From Ornithinibacillus sp047228935 (GTDB taxonomy: Bacteria > Bacillota > Bacilli > Bacillales > Amphibacillaceae): a stretch of 64,000 nt of DNA. The notes under the pieces are model-generated. The model ran no database searches, was not told the DNA's origin, and was given only the letters and a program-made list of their open reading frames with translations. The position numbers and the translations under genes were made by a program. The first letter of the stretch is position 1. Each line of letters starts with the position of its first letter. The stretch is from contig NZ_JBFEGG010000004.1 of NCBI RefSeq assembly GCF_047228935.1, positions 1 through 64,000 of the forward strand, in the 5' to 3' direction. Positions 8,387-16,876 of this stretch are shown here, piece by piece.

Positions 8387-10012
8387 ATGGCTAAAGAAAT
8401 TAAATTTAGTGAAGACGCACGTAGCGCAATGCTTCGCGGTGTAGATACATTAGCAAATGCTGTAAAAGTAACATTAGGTCCAAAAGGTCGTAACGTTGTT
8501 TTAGATAAAAAATTCGGTTCACCACTAATCACGAATGATGGTGTAACTATCGCAAAAGAAATTGAATTAGAAGATGCATTCGAAAACATGGGTGCAAAAC
8601 TTGTATCTGAAGTTGCTTCTAAAACAAATGATGTTGCTGGTGACGGTACAACAACTGCAACAGTACTTGCACAAGCAATGATTCGTGAAGGTCTTAAAAA
8701 CGTAACTTCTGGTGCAAACCCTGTAGGTATTCGCCGTGGTATTGAAAAAGCTGTAGCAACTGCTGTAGAAGAGTTAAAAGCTATTTCAAAACCAATCGAA
8801 GGTAAAGAATCTATCGCACAAGTTGCTGCTATTTCTGCTGCAGACGATGAAGTAGGTCACTTAATCGCTGAAGCTATGGAACGTGTTGGTAATGATGGTG
8901 TTATCACAATTGAAGAATCTAAAGGATTCACTACTGAGCTTGAAGTAGTAGAAGGTATGCAATTTGACCGTGGATATGCTTCTCCTTACATGGTAACGGA
9001 CCAAGATAAAATGGAAGCTGTTCTAGAAAATCCTTATATCCTAATTACAGATAAGAAAATCAGCAATATCCAAGAAATCCTACCAGTGCTTGAGCAAGTT
9101 GTTCAACAAGGTAAACCACTTCTACTAATTGCTGAAGATGTTGAAGGGGAAGCTCTTGCAACATTAGTATTAAACAAACTTCGCGGTTCATTCAATGCTG
9201 TAGCCGTTAAAGCTCCAGGATTCGGTGATCGTCGTAAAGCAATGCTAGAAGATATTGCTATTTTAACTGGTGGTCAAGTAATCACAGAAGACCTTGGCTT
9301 AGAGCTTAAGAGCGCATCTATCGAGCAATTAGGTACTGCTTCTAAAGTTGTTGTAACGAAAGAGCATACTACTATTGTAGAAGGTTCTGGTAACCCAGAA
9401 GCAATCTCTGCACGTGTATCTCAAATCCGCGCACAAGCAGAAGAAACTACTTCTGAATTCGATAAAGAAAAATTACAAGAACGTCTTGCTAAATTAGCTG
9501 GCGGTGTAGCAGTAATCAAAGTTGGTGCTGCAACGGAAACAGAATTAAAAGAACGTAAACTACGTATCGAAGACGCACTTAACTCAACTCGCGCTGCAGT
9601 TGAAGAAGGTATCGTTTCTGGTGGTGGTACTGCATTAGTGAACGTATACAACAAAGTTGCTGGTCTAGACCTTGAAGGCGACGAAGCAACTGGTGCGAAA
9701 ATCGTTCTTCGTTCTCTAGAAGAGCCAGTTCGTCAAATCGCTCACAATGCTGGTCTAGAAGGATCTGTTATTGTAGAACGTCTAAAAGGCGAAGAAGTTG
9801 GCATTGGTTACAACGCTGCAACTGGCGAATGGGTAAACATGTTCAACGCTGGTATCGTTGACCCAACTAAAGTAACTCGTTCTGCATTACAAAACGCTGC
9901 ATCTGTAGCAGCTATGTTCTTAACTACTGAAGCGGTAGTTGCGGACATTCCTGAAGAAAACCCAGGTGGCGGCGGAATGCCGGATATGGGTGGAATGGGC
10001 GGCATGATGTAA
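8387..10012 (+). CDS. groEL: chaperonin GroEL
   Basis: Tetradecameric ATP-dependent folding chamber. Seen are the ATP-site motifs TLGPKGRNV, NDGVTIAKEIE and AGDGTTTATVLA (about residues 80-95), plus the flexible C-terminal GGM repeat (GGGGMPDMGGMGGMM). Its 541 aa is full length. Preceded by AAGGAGG. Codon use is strongly biased to favoured codons, as expected for a highly expressed gene. Confidence 0.98.
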   Translation: MAKEIKFSEDARSAMLRGVDTLANAVKVTLGPKGRNVVLDKKFGSPLITNDGVTIAKEIELEDAFENMGAKLVSEVASKTNDVAGDGTTTATVLAQAMIREGLKNVTSGANPVGIRRGIEKAVATAVEELKAISKPIEGKESIAQVAAISAADDEVGHLIAEAMERVGNDGVITIEESKGFTTELEVVEGMQFDRGYASPYMVTDQDKMEAVLENPYILITDKKISNIQEILPVLEQVVQQGKPLLLIAEDVEGEALATLVLNKLRGSFNAVAVKAPGFGDRRKAMLEDIAILTGGQVITEDLGLELKSASIEQLGTASKVVVTKEHTTIVEGSGNPEAISARVSQIRAQAEETTSEFDKEKLQERLAKLAGGVAVIKVGAATETELKERKLRIEDALNSTRAAVEEGIVSGGGTALVNVYNKVAGLDLEGDEATGAKIVLRSLEEPVRQIAHNAGLEGSVIVERLKGEEVGIGYNAATGEWVNMFNAGIVDPTKVTRSALQNAASVAAMFLTTEAVVADIPEENPGGGGMPDMGGMGGMM

Positions 10013-10048
10013 TATCGCCCTCAAATCCTTGATATGATTAGGTTATTA

Positions 10049-10146
10049 AGTAAAATGAGAGTAATGCTAACATTTTACTAACGTTGAGGTAAATTAACAG
10101 AAGCTTCTCATAAGTTGTTCAAACTTGTGGGAAGCCTCTTTTTTGC
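10049..10146 (+). terminator. groESL downstream hairpins and terminator
   Basis: Two hairpins follow groEL: AGTAAAATG / CATTTTACT (10049-10057 and 10071-10079), without a T run, and a longer imperfect stem from 10099 to 10138 (AGAAGCTTCTCATAAGTT with AACTTGTGGGAAGCCTC) that ends in TTTTTT and is the likely intrinsic terminator. Confidence 0.75.
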
Positions 10147-10251
10147 TGGAATAAAAAGCTTAGACTGCTAAAGCTCTTCCTGTCGCACAAAGAAAAGGTC
10201 ATGATCGACGTTTCCGATTTCGTAAGATATACACTTTACCCTCAAGCTAAG

Positions 10252-11100
10252 CTACGAGGCCTTAGGATATAATCGATCAAGGATGTAAATATTCAAGTAC
10301 ATTCCCCAAATACTTATAGAGGTTAAGAGAAAAAACCAACCATCTGCGCTCATTAACACATTATATTTTTCTGCAAAGAAATGAGCAATATATAGAATGG
10401 CTATACCCACAACTTTCGATTTCCAGTTGATATTCGTAAAATACAGGATCATGGTGCTAACAGCCAAGAGTAGATGATAGATCGCGGCGATAATAGCAAT
10501 ACTACAATCAATATCTGGACACAGATTCTCATTGAAACTACGAATTCCAACAGCCTTGGATGCCCAATTTACTACATGTAAGTGCAAAGTACACAGTCCA
10601 AAGAAGATAAAAATGTAACGCCAAATACGTCCAATGTGTTTGGATAAGGTAGCATTTACTATTTTCGCAATGCGGAATAAAATGAGAAGACTGATTATAG
10701 TCATCCATGTCCGATACCAGTTTTGTTCATATATACCCAATAGAAGAAACAGTTCTTCAATAACACCGTAAATTAGAGCGATGATTAGTTGCCAGTGAAA
10801 TTTTAGATTAAAGACAGCAATGAGGACGGCAGATGCGGATACGGAAGTTTGCGAAAACAAATTCCCTACAACCGAATCATCGTGCTGATTAGTGAAGATC
10901 TTTGGAAAATATATGTACGCTTTCAAACACATTAAAATAATCAATTCGAATGCAAAAAAAGTGATTCCACATATAGTAAAATATAGAGAGAGTGCGTGTT
11001 TACGGTCGGGTGTTTTGATGAAAACAATGACCAACACAAGGATTGTCATAATCCCAAGGAGAATATACCATATCGTATTGGTCCAAAATGTAGTACCCAT
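10252..11100 (-). CDS. multi-pass membrane protein of unknown function
   Basis: A 282-aa protein that is almost entirely hydrophobic, with about eight predicted helices from residue 8 onward (for example IWYILLGIMTILVLVIVF, LIIALIYGVIEELFLLLGI and YIFIFFGLCTLHLHVV). No catalytic motif is evident; WYRTWMTI and several Trp/His residues at helix ends recall small uncharacterised Bacillaceae membrane families (CBO0543-like), but I cannot assign one. Start ATG 11100 has AAGGAAGG upstream. It stands alone between groEL and a small sporulation-type gene. Confidence 0.7.
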   Translation of the reverse strand: MGTTFWTNTIWYILLGIMTILVLVIVFIKTPDRKHALSLYFTICGITFFAFELIILMCLKAYIYFPKIFTNQHDDSVVGNLFSQTSVSASAVLIAVFNLKFHWQLIIALIYGVIEELFLLLGIYEQNWYRTWMTIISLLILFRIAKIVNATLSKHIGRIWRYIFIFFGLCTLHLHVVNWASKAVGIRSFNENLCPDIDCSIAIIAAIYHLLLAVSTMILYFTNINWKSKVVGIAILYIAHFFAEKYNVLMSADGWFFLLTSISIWGMYLNIYILDRLYPKAS

Positions 11101-11320
11101 AAATTACAGTTCCTTCCTTTATTCACTTATTCTATGCTATTTATTGGTTACATTATATTGTCCCGTGCTTTTAAAAATATTCAGTGTAGTCAATTGTTAG
11201 GAGAGGACTTTGGTTCATGTAGATGCCTTTGTAGGATGGGCATTAACAAATCTTGATGTTACAGTATAGAATCCCTTGACTTCGGCTTTTATCTTTCACA
11301 TAATTTATTCCAAACCAGCA

Positions 11321-11363
11321 CAAATAAAGGATCCCCTTATTTCTACAAGAAGATCCTTATTTG
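11321..11363. other. inverted repeat downstream of the YjcZ-type gene
   Basis: CAAATAAAGGATC (11321-11333) and GATCCTTATTTG (11352-11363) form a 12-bp stem with one bulge. There is no U tract on either strand, so it is a hairpin after the mini-gene on the minus strand rather than a clear terminator. In the rest of 11101-11412 I see only a possible plus-strand promoter TTGACT-N17-CATAAT near 11277. Confidence 0.5.
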
Positions 11364-11412
11364 TTAAATAGAAATTAACATTTATTGAACTTTTTTACCG
11401 TAGTCTTCTAAT

Positions 11413-11523
11413 TTAGTATCCATACCCCACATAAGAAGCCCCAATGATAATTAAAAGTATGAATAATACAACAAGTAGAGCGAACCCTCCACCATAGCCT
11501 ACACCTTCAACACCTTCGCCCAT
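11413..11523 (-). CDS. YjcZ family sporulation mini-protein
   Basis: A 36-aa protein, MGEGVEGVGYGGGFALLVVL... ending in ASYVGYGY. It has the family layout: a Gly/Tyr-rich start, GGGFALLVVLFILLIIIGAS as one membrane helix, and a short Tyr/Gly tail. Two in-frame ATGs exist; 11523 is chosen because GGAGG lies ten nt upstream, whereas ATG 11529 is only four nt away. YjcZ-type proteins are common, very small sporulation proteins in Bacillaceae (family knowledge); the role is unknown. Confidence 0.88.
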   Translation of the reverse strand: MGEGVEGVGYGGGFALLVVLFILLIIIGASYVGYGY

Positions 11524-11759
11524 AAGCATAACACCTCCATAATGATATAAAACCACTATATGAAAGATGTGTAGAATGGTTTTGGACGGATATCCCTAAA
11601 AATAAACTATTAATGAATTTATCTCAATTTGTCATCTTCTAAAATTCCAAAAAGTGGTGCTAAATCCACTTTTGCCCTATGGTATATGCCATTTTAATTG
11701 GTAGCATATGATGCATACAATGTTATGTGTCTATGGATATTTGGTAGGAGGTGAATACC

Positions 11760-12005
11760 TTGTCAATTGAACATCATTATCATATGTGTAATCGATATAA
11801 AGGTCGTGCGGTTAGAATAAGATGTCATGACGGAAGTGTGCATACTGGGATAATCCACCATGTTTCGAGAACTAGGGTTTATTTGCAACCTCTTGGTTTC
11901 AATAGAGGCCTTGGTGGCTTTGGTATTGGCTTTTTCGGTTTTGGGGCTGGCATTGCACTTGGTGCAATTGCTACATTAGCATTAATCCCATTTTTTCTTT
12001 GGTAA
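11760..12005 (+). CDS. small Gly-rich protein with Sm-like N-terminal half
   Basis: 81 aa. Residues about 7-40 (YKGRAVRIRCHDGSVHTGIIHH... and RVYLQPLG) read like one Sm-type strand pair, with charged beta strands and a DGS turn; the C-terminal half is a Gly/Phe-rich hydrophobic tail (FGIGFFGFGAGIALGAIATLALIPFF) likely to lie in a membrane. TTG 11760 is the start: GGAGGTGA lies seven nt before it and overlaps the alternative GTG 11751. CATACAAT at 11714-11721 matches a sigma-E type -10, but no good -35 is seen. Probably a sporulation or envelope protein; function unknown. Confidence 0.65.
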   Translation: MSIEHHYHMCNRYKGRAVRIRCHDGSVHTGIIHHVSRTRVYLQPLGFNRGLGGFGIGFFGFGAGIALGAIATLALIPFFLW

Positions 12006-12012
12006 TCTATAA

Positions 12013-12052
12013 GAACAAATGGTATTAAACTTACAACCATTTGTTCTTTTTT
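12013..12052 (+). terminator. terminator of the small Gly-rich gene
   Basis: Stem GAACAAATGGT / ACCATTTGTTC (12013-12023 and 12036-12046) followed by TTTTTT. It also overlaps the stop codon of the converging yjaZ-like gene. Confidence 0.88.
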
Positions 12053-12839
12053 ATTGTTTATGTTTATTCAGTTGGGCAATCGTATTTGTCTCCATACTTA
12101 GTACATCTTTACTAGAAATGTTGAATTCTTTTAAAAATTTTTTCACTAGGTAATTACCCACACAATATCCACCCATCTTAGGAAATTCATCTATTCCATA
12201 TAAGAGCATGTGATGTAAGAAGTCGGATTTGGAAATATTTCTGTTTGGGAAAATCAAGTCATTCCATATTTCATTCAGGTCACTTTCAGAGTAGTAACTG
12301 GCCCAAGACCCTACGTATTCTACTCCCATCCTTTCTAGAACCGAATTCTCTGCGATACCCTCTAATATGATCGTATCAAGTAATACGTAGTCTTTCTCAT
12401 TCTTTTTCCATTTTGTTAATCTACACACATGATTATATTCATGTGTAAATAGTGCTTGTAATTCCTTTTCTGTGTTACCTTCCGAGACAAATAAAAACAG
12501 TTTATCCTTAAAGGACAATCCAGATTTACCTTGAAAGATTTCCTTTAATTCATCATTTGTCGAGTCAGATGGAAATATATAAATTGGGATATCGGGGCCA
12601 TCCCATTCTTGTTGAAGTAATTGAAATTCCTTATTTAACGTATTCCATACATCATTCTCTAGTAATGTTTCTACTTGTACTTTTCCATGAGGAGTGGGTT
12701 GATACATCCCATGTAATTTCAAGTGTTGATATAATTCGTGAGCAGAAACGTTATTAAAATATTTCGTTATCCTACTGCAGAGCAGAATTGGATTATCATA
12801 ATCAGCTTGAAGCCACTTGTCTGTTGCGATTACACTCAC
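12051..12839 (-). CDS. YjaZ-like DUF2268 zinc metalloprotease
   Basis: 262-aa predicted Zn-dependent protease. The catalytic motif HEYNH is at residues 133-137, with a downstream acidic helix LEGIAENSVLERMG that supplies the likely third ligand (gluzincin style). The N-terminal part (VIATDKWLQADYDNP) resembles B. subtilis YjaZ, and the YCVGNYLVKKFLKE segment near the end is typical of DUF2268. No signal peptide, so cytosolic. The substrate is unknown. Monocistronic and convergent with the Gly-rich gene. Confidence 0.82.
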   Translation of the reverse strand: MSVIATDKWLQADYDNPILLCSRITKYFNNVSAHELYQHLKLHGMYQPTPHGKVQVETLLENDVWNTLNKEFQLLQQEWDGPDIPIYIFPSDSTNDELKEIFQGKSGLSFKDKLFLFVSEGNTEKELQALFTHEYNHVCRLTKWKKNEKDYVLLDTIILEGIAENSVLERMGVEYVGSWASYYSESDLNEIWNDLIFPNRNISKSDFLHHMLLYGIDEFPKMGGYCVGNYLVKKFLKEFNISSKDVLSMETNTIAQLNKHKQ

Positions 12840-13013
12840 TTCGTCTCCTCCTTAATGAAAGGATATTTTCTTTATATTATGTTTGGGATATATAAATATT
12901 GCAGATTCTCATTTTGAATAAAACGAACGATATATAGCCATTTACCTTTCCGGATTTTTCCAGCCCAGAATACTATATAACAACAAATTAAACTGTACAG
13001 GAGGTGATAAAAG

Positions 13014-13226
13014 ATGAATACTAACAGACCATCCAGAAGACCGATTCCAATACTTCCAGAAAAACGCAAACAAATAAGACAGAGTTCTGTTAACCCCAAT
13101 TTATTATCTAGTTTTCAAAATACTGAGGGGAATATTGATTTAGAAAAAATTATGACAACTGGAAAGCAAGTGATGAATGTTTATAACCAAGTAAGTCCAT
13201 ACATTACTAAATTTTTAAAAAAGTAG
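13014..13226 (+). CDS. YppG-like small protein, probable spore component
   Basis: 70 aa, preceded by a perfect AGGAGGTGAT site. Basic, Pro/Arg-rich N-terminus (NTNRPSRRPIPILPEKRK) and an amphipathic C-terminal segment LEKIMTTGKQVMNVYNQVSPYITKFLK. That C-terminal pattern (VMNxYNQVSP) recalls the YppG family of small spore-coat-associated proteins in Bacillus. The family match is from memory and the role is unproven. Confidence 0.6.
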   Translation: MNTNRPSRRPIPILPEKRKQIRQSSVNPNLLSSFQNTEGNIDLEKIMTTGKQVMNVYNQVSPYITKFLKK

Positions 13227-13512
13227 TGAGAAATAGAAAGGGGAGAAAATGGGATCTATTTATTGGTTTAAAAACTAATGGTTTCCTAGGTGAAATGGAG
13301 AGACACATTTCAGTTGTAAAGTATCGATTTGTAATTGATATTAGCACAATGTGAGATGTGAAATATACGAAACGGGGGACGGCATAATGTAATAAGCTCA
13401 CAACCCTATAAGAACGATGGATTTTAGTTGTGGTGAGAGTAAAATCCTAACATAGATGGTGAAAGGAGGCTTCATTTAAGTTGGTTAAACTTTAAGAAGC
13501 CTCCTTATTTTT
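13227..13512 (+). terminator. untranslated stretch ending in a strong terminator
   Basis: After the YppG-like gene about 235 nt contain no convincing ORF. They end in AAGGAGGCTTC / GAAGCCTCCTT (13463-13473 and 13496-13506) followed by ATTTTTT, a clear intrinsic terminator on the plus strand. The long untranslated tail could be a 3' UTR or a separate small RNA; no promoter is visible to decide. Confidence 0.75.
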
Positions 13513-13579
13513 TCTGTAAAATACAGTGATACACTTTTTTTACAAATTGTTAAAAATAACTAGCATATCAGGAGAATCT

Positions 13580-15292
13580 TTAATAGTTACGTTTTGTCCA
13601 GCCGTCGCTGATTAGATTTAACGGAATTTCTGTGTCAGCAGAATCCGTCAACTTCAGATTCGCAACATACCACCCACGTCCATGATAATACGTGTCTGTA
13701 TCATAGCGGAAACGGATATGCGTGGTCCCAGCTGGAATCGTTACTTCATTAGATAACCAGTCAATACTTGTGCCTGTGAATGGTTCCGTAAGCTGCGTCC
13801 AATTTTCTCCGTCATTTGATATTTCTACGAATCCTAAGTCATAATCTTGTTCTGTTCGATACCATGTATCAAATGAAAGGATTGCATCTGTATCTAAATT
13901 CACTTCAGCAGTTAAAGTCCGATCTAAAAGGTCACCATATCCTGCGAACCATGCTCCTTCTTTTTTATTCGGTATCGTAACAGGAATTGCATCTGCAACT
14001 AGTTCAGCAAATTTACGTCTGGCTGGATTCGTGGAAACTGTATTTCGGGTTGGATGAACACGATTCGTTAGCAATATAGCGATAGTGTCATTGTTTTGGT
14101 TGATTACGATCGATGTTCCAGTGTATCCAGTATGTCCTAGCGAGGATGCTTCTGTTAGCCCTTCCATATACCACATTTGGGATAGTTCCCATCCTAGACC
14201 ATGATCATCTCCAGGGAACTCTGGTATTTGGTTTTCTACTAGTAAAGCAACCGTTTCTGGCTTTAATATCTGTTTTCCGCCATAGCTACCTTCATTAAGG
14301 AACATATGGGCAAGAATGGCTAAGTCATAGGCGGTAGAGAAGACACCAGCATGACCTGCAACACCATCAAGAGCCCACGCCTTTTCATCGTGAACTTGTC
14401 CCCATACAATCCCTCTATCTGTCCATGGCATATACTCTGTTGCTGCAATTCGGTGTCTTAATGATTCTGGTGGATTATACATCGTATCGTTCATGTTGAG
14501 AGGATCTGTAATGTTTTCCTCCACATAGTGATCTAGTCTTTGACCAGATAATCGCTCAATTAAAATTCCTAACGTTATCATATTTAAATCGCTATAGGTA
14601 TAAACGGTTCCAGGTTCATTGGTGAGTGGATATTGGAGTACATACTGGTGGCGATCTTCACGGTCACCTTCTACATCATAGACAGGAGCGCTCGGTGGAA
14701 AACCGGATGTATGGGTCATTAGTTGACGAATTGTCACATCTTCCTTCCCATTCGTTGCGAATTCGGGAAGGTGTTGTGCAACAGAATCATCAAGCTGAAA
14801 ATAGCCATCTTCATATAGCTTCATTGCTGCAGTGGTTGTGAAAATCTTACTAATGGAAGCAAGATCGAAAATCGTGTCTTTCTTCATTTCTATTTGGTTT
14901 TCAGCTTCGGTAAAATTATCATCTTCATAAAGATAAGCATGTCCATATGCTTCATGCTGAACAATATGTCCACCACGAGCAACGAAAGTTACTGCACCAG
15001 GGAATAACCCATCTTCAATCATAGTTTCCATCATCGAATCAATATTCGATAACGGTTCCGCCATCATGCCAGCACCTTTTATGGAACCGGGATGCAGAAC
15101 AGGTGAAGATGGTGCAGGGGTTCCCCAAGAAAATTCCGGGTGGGGCTTTAATGATGTTTTCTTGTTATTTTGCTTTTCCATCTCTGGGCCATTAAAATGA
15201 TCGAACTTCGCTATTGATGTCGTTTCAGTACTAAATAACATCATGGTGAATAAAGCAATTGATAACATTGTATAGACTAGTTTACGTAGCAT
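13580..15292 (-). CDS. secreted serine hydrolase of the beta-lactamase/PBP4* family
   Basis: 570-aa exported protein. A basic N-terminus plus hydrophobic stretch (LVYTMLSIALFTMMLFS) is a signal peptide. The penicillin-recognising fold shows SxxK at S146-I-S-K149, a YSD second motif (TYTYSDLNMITLG) and HTGYTGTS as the third motif (HTG in place of KTG), the class C/DD-peptidase-like pattern. A C-terminal extension of roughly 120 residues (FDTWYRTEQDYD..., RFRYDTD) looks like a beta-sandwich carbohydrate- or wall-binding module. RBS AAGGAGG lies upstream of ATG 15292. Likely a wall-related esterase or peptidase; true beta-lactamase activity is doubtful. Confidence 0.82.
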   Translation of the reverse strand: MLRKLVYTMLSIALFTMMLFSTETTSIAKFDHFNGPEMEKQNNKKTSLKPHPEFSWGTPAPSSPVLHPGSIKGAGMMAEPLSNIDSMMETMIEDGLFPGAVTFVARGGHIVQHEAYGHAYLYEDDNFTEAENQIEMKKDTIFDLASISKIFTTTAAMKLYEDGYFQLDDSVAQHLPEFATNGKEDVTIRQLMTHTSGFPPSAPVYDVEGDREDRHQYVLQYPLTNEPGTVYTYSDLNMITLGILIERLSGQRLDHYVEENITDPLNMNDTMYNPPESLRHRIAATEYMPWTDRGIVWGQVHDEKAWALDGVAGHAGVFSTAYDLAILAHMFLNEGSYGGKQILKPETVALLVENQIPEFPGDDHGLGWELSQMWYMEGLTEASSLGHTGYTGTSIVINQNNDTIAILLTNRVHPTRNTVSTNPARRKFAELVADAIPVTIPNKKEGAWFAGYGDLLDRTLTAEVNLDTDAILSFDTWYRTEQDYDLGFVEISNDGENWTQLTEPFTGTSIDWLSNEVTIPAGTTHIRFRYDTDTYYHGRGWYVANLKLTDSADTEIPLNLISDGWTKRNY

Positions 15293-15654
15293 GTTTCTCC
15301 TCCTTAACTGAATTTTTATTAGAAGTTATGGACTCGGATGAAAACGCTATCATAACTTGATTATAGAAAAAGAATTGCAACGGGTATATACAACTTATGA
15401 ATCAAAAATGATGGGAATTATATAATTCTTACTACTAAAGGAATAGGTGATTGGACTGGCTATTTATACCGGTTTTTTGTTACATTATATTTATTTACTG
15501 AGATAGTGAAATATATTTTATAATAAAATTAAGTTATCGTGATTAGAGATGGTACTAGGGGAAGCAAAACATTGCGGAGCCTCAATTAATAGAAATTAGT
15601 TATTGGAAATCTATTTTCGATAAACTTAATGATGAGAATATAAAGGAGTAACCT
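15293..15654. other. intergenic region between divergent hydrolase and kinase genes
   Basis: 362 nt of AT-rich DNA that must hold two divergent promoters. I see no well-spaced hexamer pairs, riboswitch or repeat. GGAATTATATAATTC-type short palindromes near 15415-15430 are the only structure. Confidence 0.5.
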
Positions 15655-16428
15655 ATGCTACGTCCCATTCGAAAGATCTATCAGTTTATTGTTGATAAAC
15701 CTATTCAAGCAGAAGAAATATTAAAAGATCGCTACCAGATTATCGATATGATTGGAACTGGAAGTTTTGGAATGGTTTATGTTTGTATTGATTTGCATAC
15801 GAAAGAAACTAAAGTAATCAAGCAACTAAGACCAAGTAAGAGCAAAAATAAGAATGAAATTAAACTATTTCATAAAGAGATATTGATTATGGGGAAACTA
15901 GAACATAAGCGCATGCCAAGGCTTTATGATTCCTTTTCGGAAAACGGTCATTATTTTTATGTAATGGGTCATATCGATGGGATAAACTTGGAGGATGAAA
16001 TTTTTCTAAATAAGAAGACGTTTAATGAGAAAGAATCATTACTATTTATTGCTGAATTAATTAAATTTGTTGATTACCTTCATCAAAAGGATATTTACCA
16101 TCTTGATTTACGGATACCAAACATTTTATTACAAGACCATGAGCCTTATTTAATTGACTTTGGTTTGGCGAAGCAAGCGACACCTAATCAATCTCAGATA
16201 AAAAGGGAGTGGAGGCTTCAAGATTATTATGATGTAGGAGATATCCTGTTATATTTGCTTTATACAACGTATCCTTCGAAAACAAAAAAAGCTCTTCCAT
16301 GGACAGAAGAACTTTCATTAAACAAGGAAACTGTCTTTTTATTGAAGAAACTTCTTAGAATAGATGAACCATATTCTACAATTGAGACAATTTTACAAGA
16401 TCTTTCTGTAGCAGTGGAAGCTATCTAG
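15655..16428 (+). CDS. ybdM: YbdM-like Hanks-type Ser/Thr protein kinase
   Basis: 257-aa soluble kinase containing only the kinase domain. Gly loop GTGSFGMV (residues 34-41), ATP-anchoring Lys in KVIKQL (K56), alphaC Glu in HKEIL, catalytic loop HLDLRIPN (D151, HRD varies to HLD) and DFG at 168-170 are all present, so it should be active. It lacks the transmembrane and PASTA parts of PrkC. Length and layout match B. subtilis YbdM. Preceded by AAAGGAG. Converges with a Ser-rich basic protein gene only 9 nt away. Confidence 0.85.
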   Translation: MLRPIRKIYQFIVDKPIQAEEILKDRYQIIDMIGTGSFGMVYVCIDLHTKETKVIKQLRPSKSKNKNEIKLFHKEILIMGKLEHKRMPRLYDSFSENGHYFYVMGHIDGINLEDEIFLNKKTFNEKESLLFIAELIKFVDYLHQKDIYHLDLRIPNILLQDHEPYLIDFGLAKQATPNQSQIKREWRLQDYYDVGDILLYLLYTTYPSKTKKALPWTEELSLNKETVFLLKKLLRIDEPYSTIETILQDLSVAVEAI

Positions 16429-16437
16429 AAAGCGAGT

Positions 16438-16635
16438 TTAACTGCTGCTTCCCCAGCTTTTACGTTTATAACGTTTACTACCGCTCATTGGATTATATTT
16501 ATGACGTTTGCTACTACCGCTATGGTGATGGTAACCATGTTTTCTGTGCCCACTACTCCCGCCGTAATAACGGTGTCTTCTAGCACTGCTTCCCCGTGCA
16601 ATATTCTTTAATTGTTTTTTAATTTTATCAAACAT
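16438..16635 (-). CDS. Ser/His/Gly-rich basic small protein
   Basis: 65 aa from ATG 16635, chosen because AGAGGTG lies seven nt upstream (an in-frame ATG at 16653 would overlap that site). After a short amphipathic start (MFDKIKKQLKNIARGSSARR) it is low complexity, rich in Arg, Lys, His, Tyr and Ser, with repeated GSS/SGS triplets. Very basic. This composition is typical of small spore-coat or nucleic-acid-binding proteins such as phosphorylated CotG-like ones, but no family is recognised. It converges on a Ser/Thr kinase gene. Confidence 0.6.
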   Translation of the reverse strand: MFDKIKKQLKNIARGSSARRHRYYGGSSGHRKHGYHHHSGSSKRHKYNPMSGSKRYKRKSWGSSS

Positions 16636-16739
16636 ATTTTCACCTCTTTTCATTATGATATGTTTAATTTAGCTTATTCTAACATATCAAGATGTTTAGT
16701 TGCTATTTTAAGGTCGGCAATAAAGATTACGATATAAAA

Positions 16740-16807
16740 ATAATTTCTAACCATTGGTAGCCTTGGATTTGCCGAAAGACAACGAATGGTTAGAAATTAT
16801 AGTTTTT
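16740..16807. terminator. long inverted repeat, probable bidirectional terminator
   Basis: Perfect 16-bp arms ATAATTTCTAACCATT (16740-16755) and its complement (16785-16800) around a 29-nt loop, with TTTTTTT after the right arm and AAAAA before the left. It lies after the KASIII-like gene (minus strand). The loop contains a lone TTTGCCGAAAG, reminiscent of the GCCGAA repeat core found elsewhere in the window. Confidence 0.7.
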
Positions 16808-16876
16808 TTATTCAACTATGGCTTTTTATCAGCCAACAGTTCATAAACATAAATAGCTTCGTAAATATATATTTAC

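Noticed and set aside
10892..11256. Two plus-strand frames (102 and 86 aa) opposite the membrane protein
   Set aside because: Shadow frames of the 282-aa membrane protein gene and its leader; no ribosome sites.
12872..13099. 75-aa minus-strand frame opposite the YppG-like gene
   Set aside because: Lies antisense to a gene with a perfect ribosome binding site, and ends in the yjaZ promoter region without its own signals.
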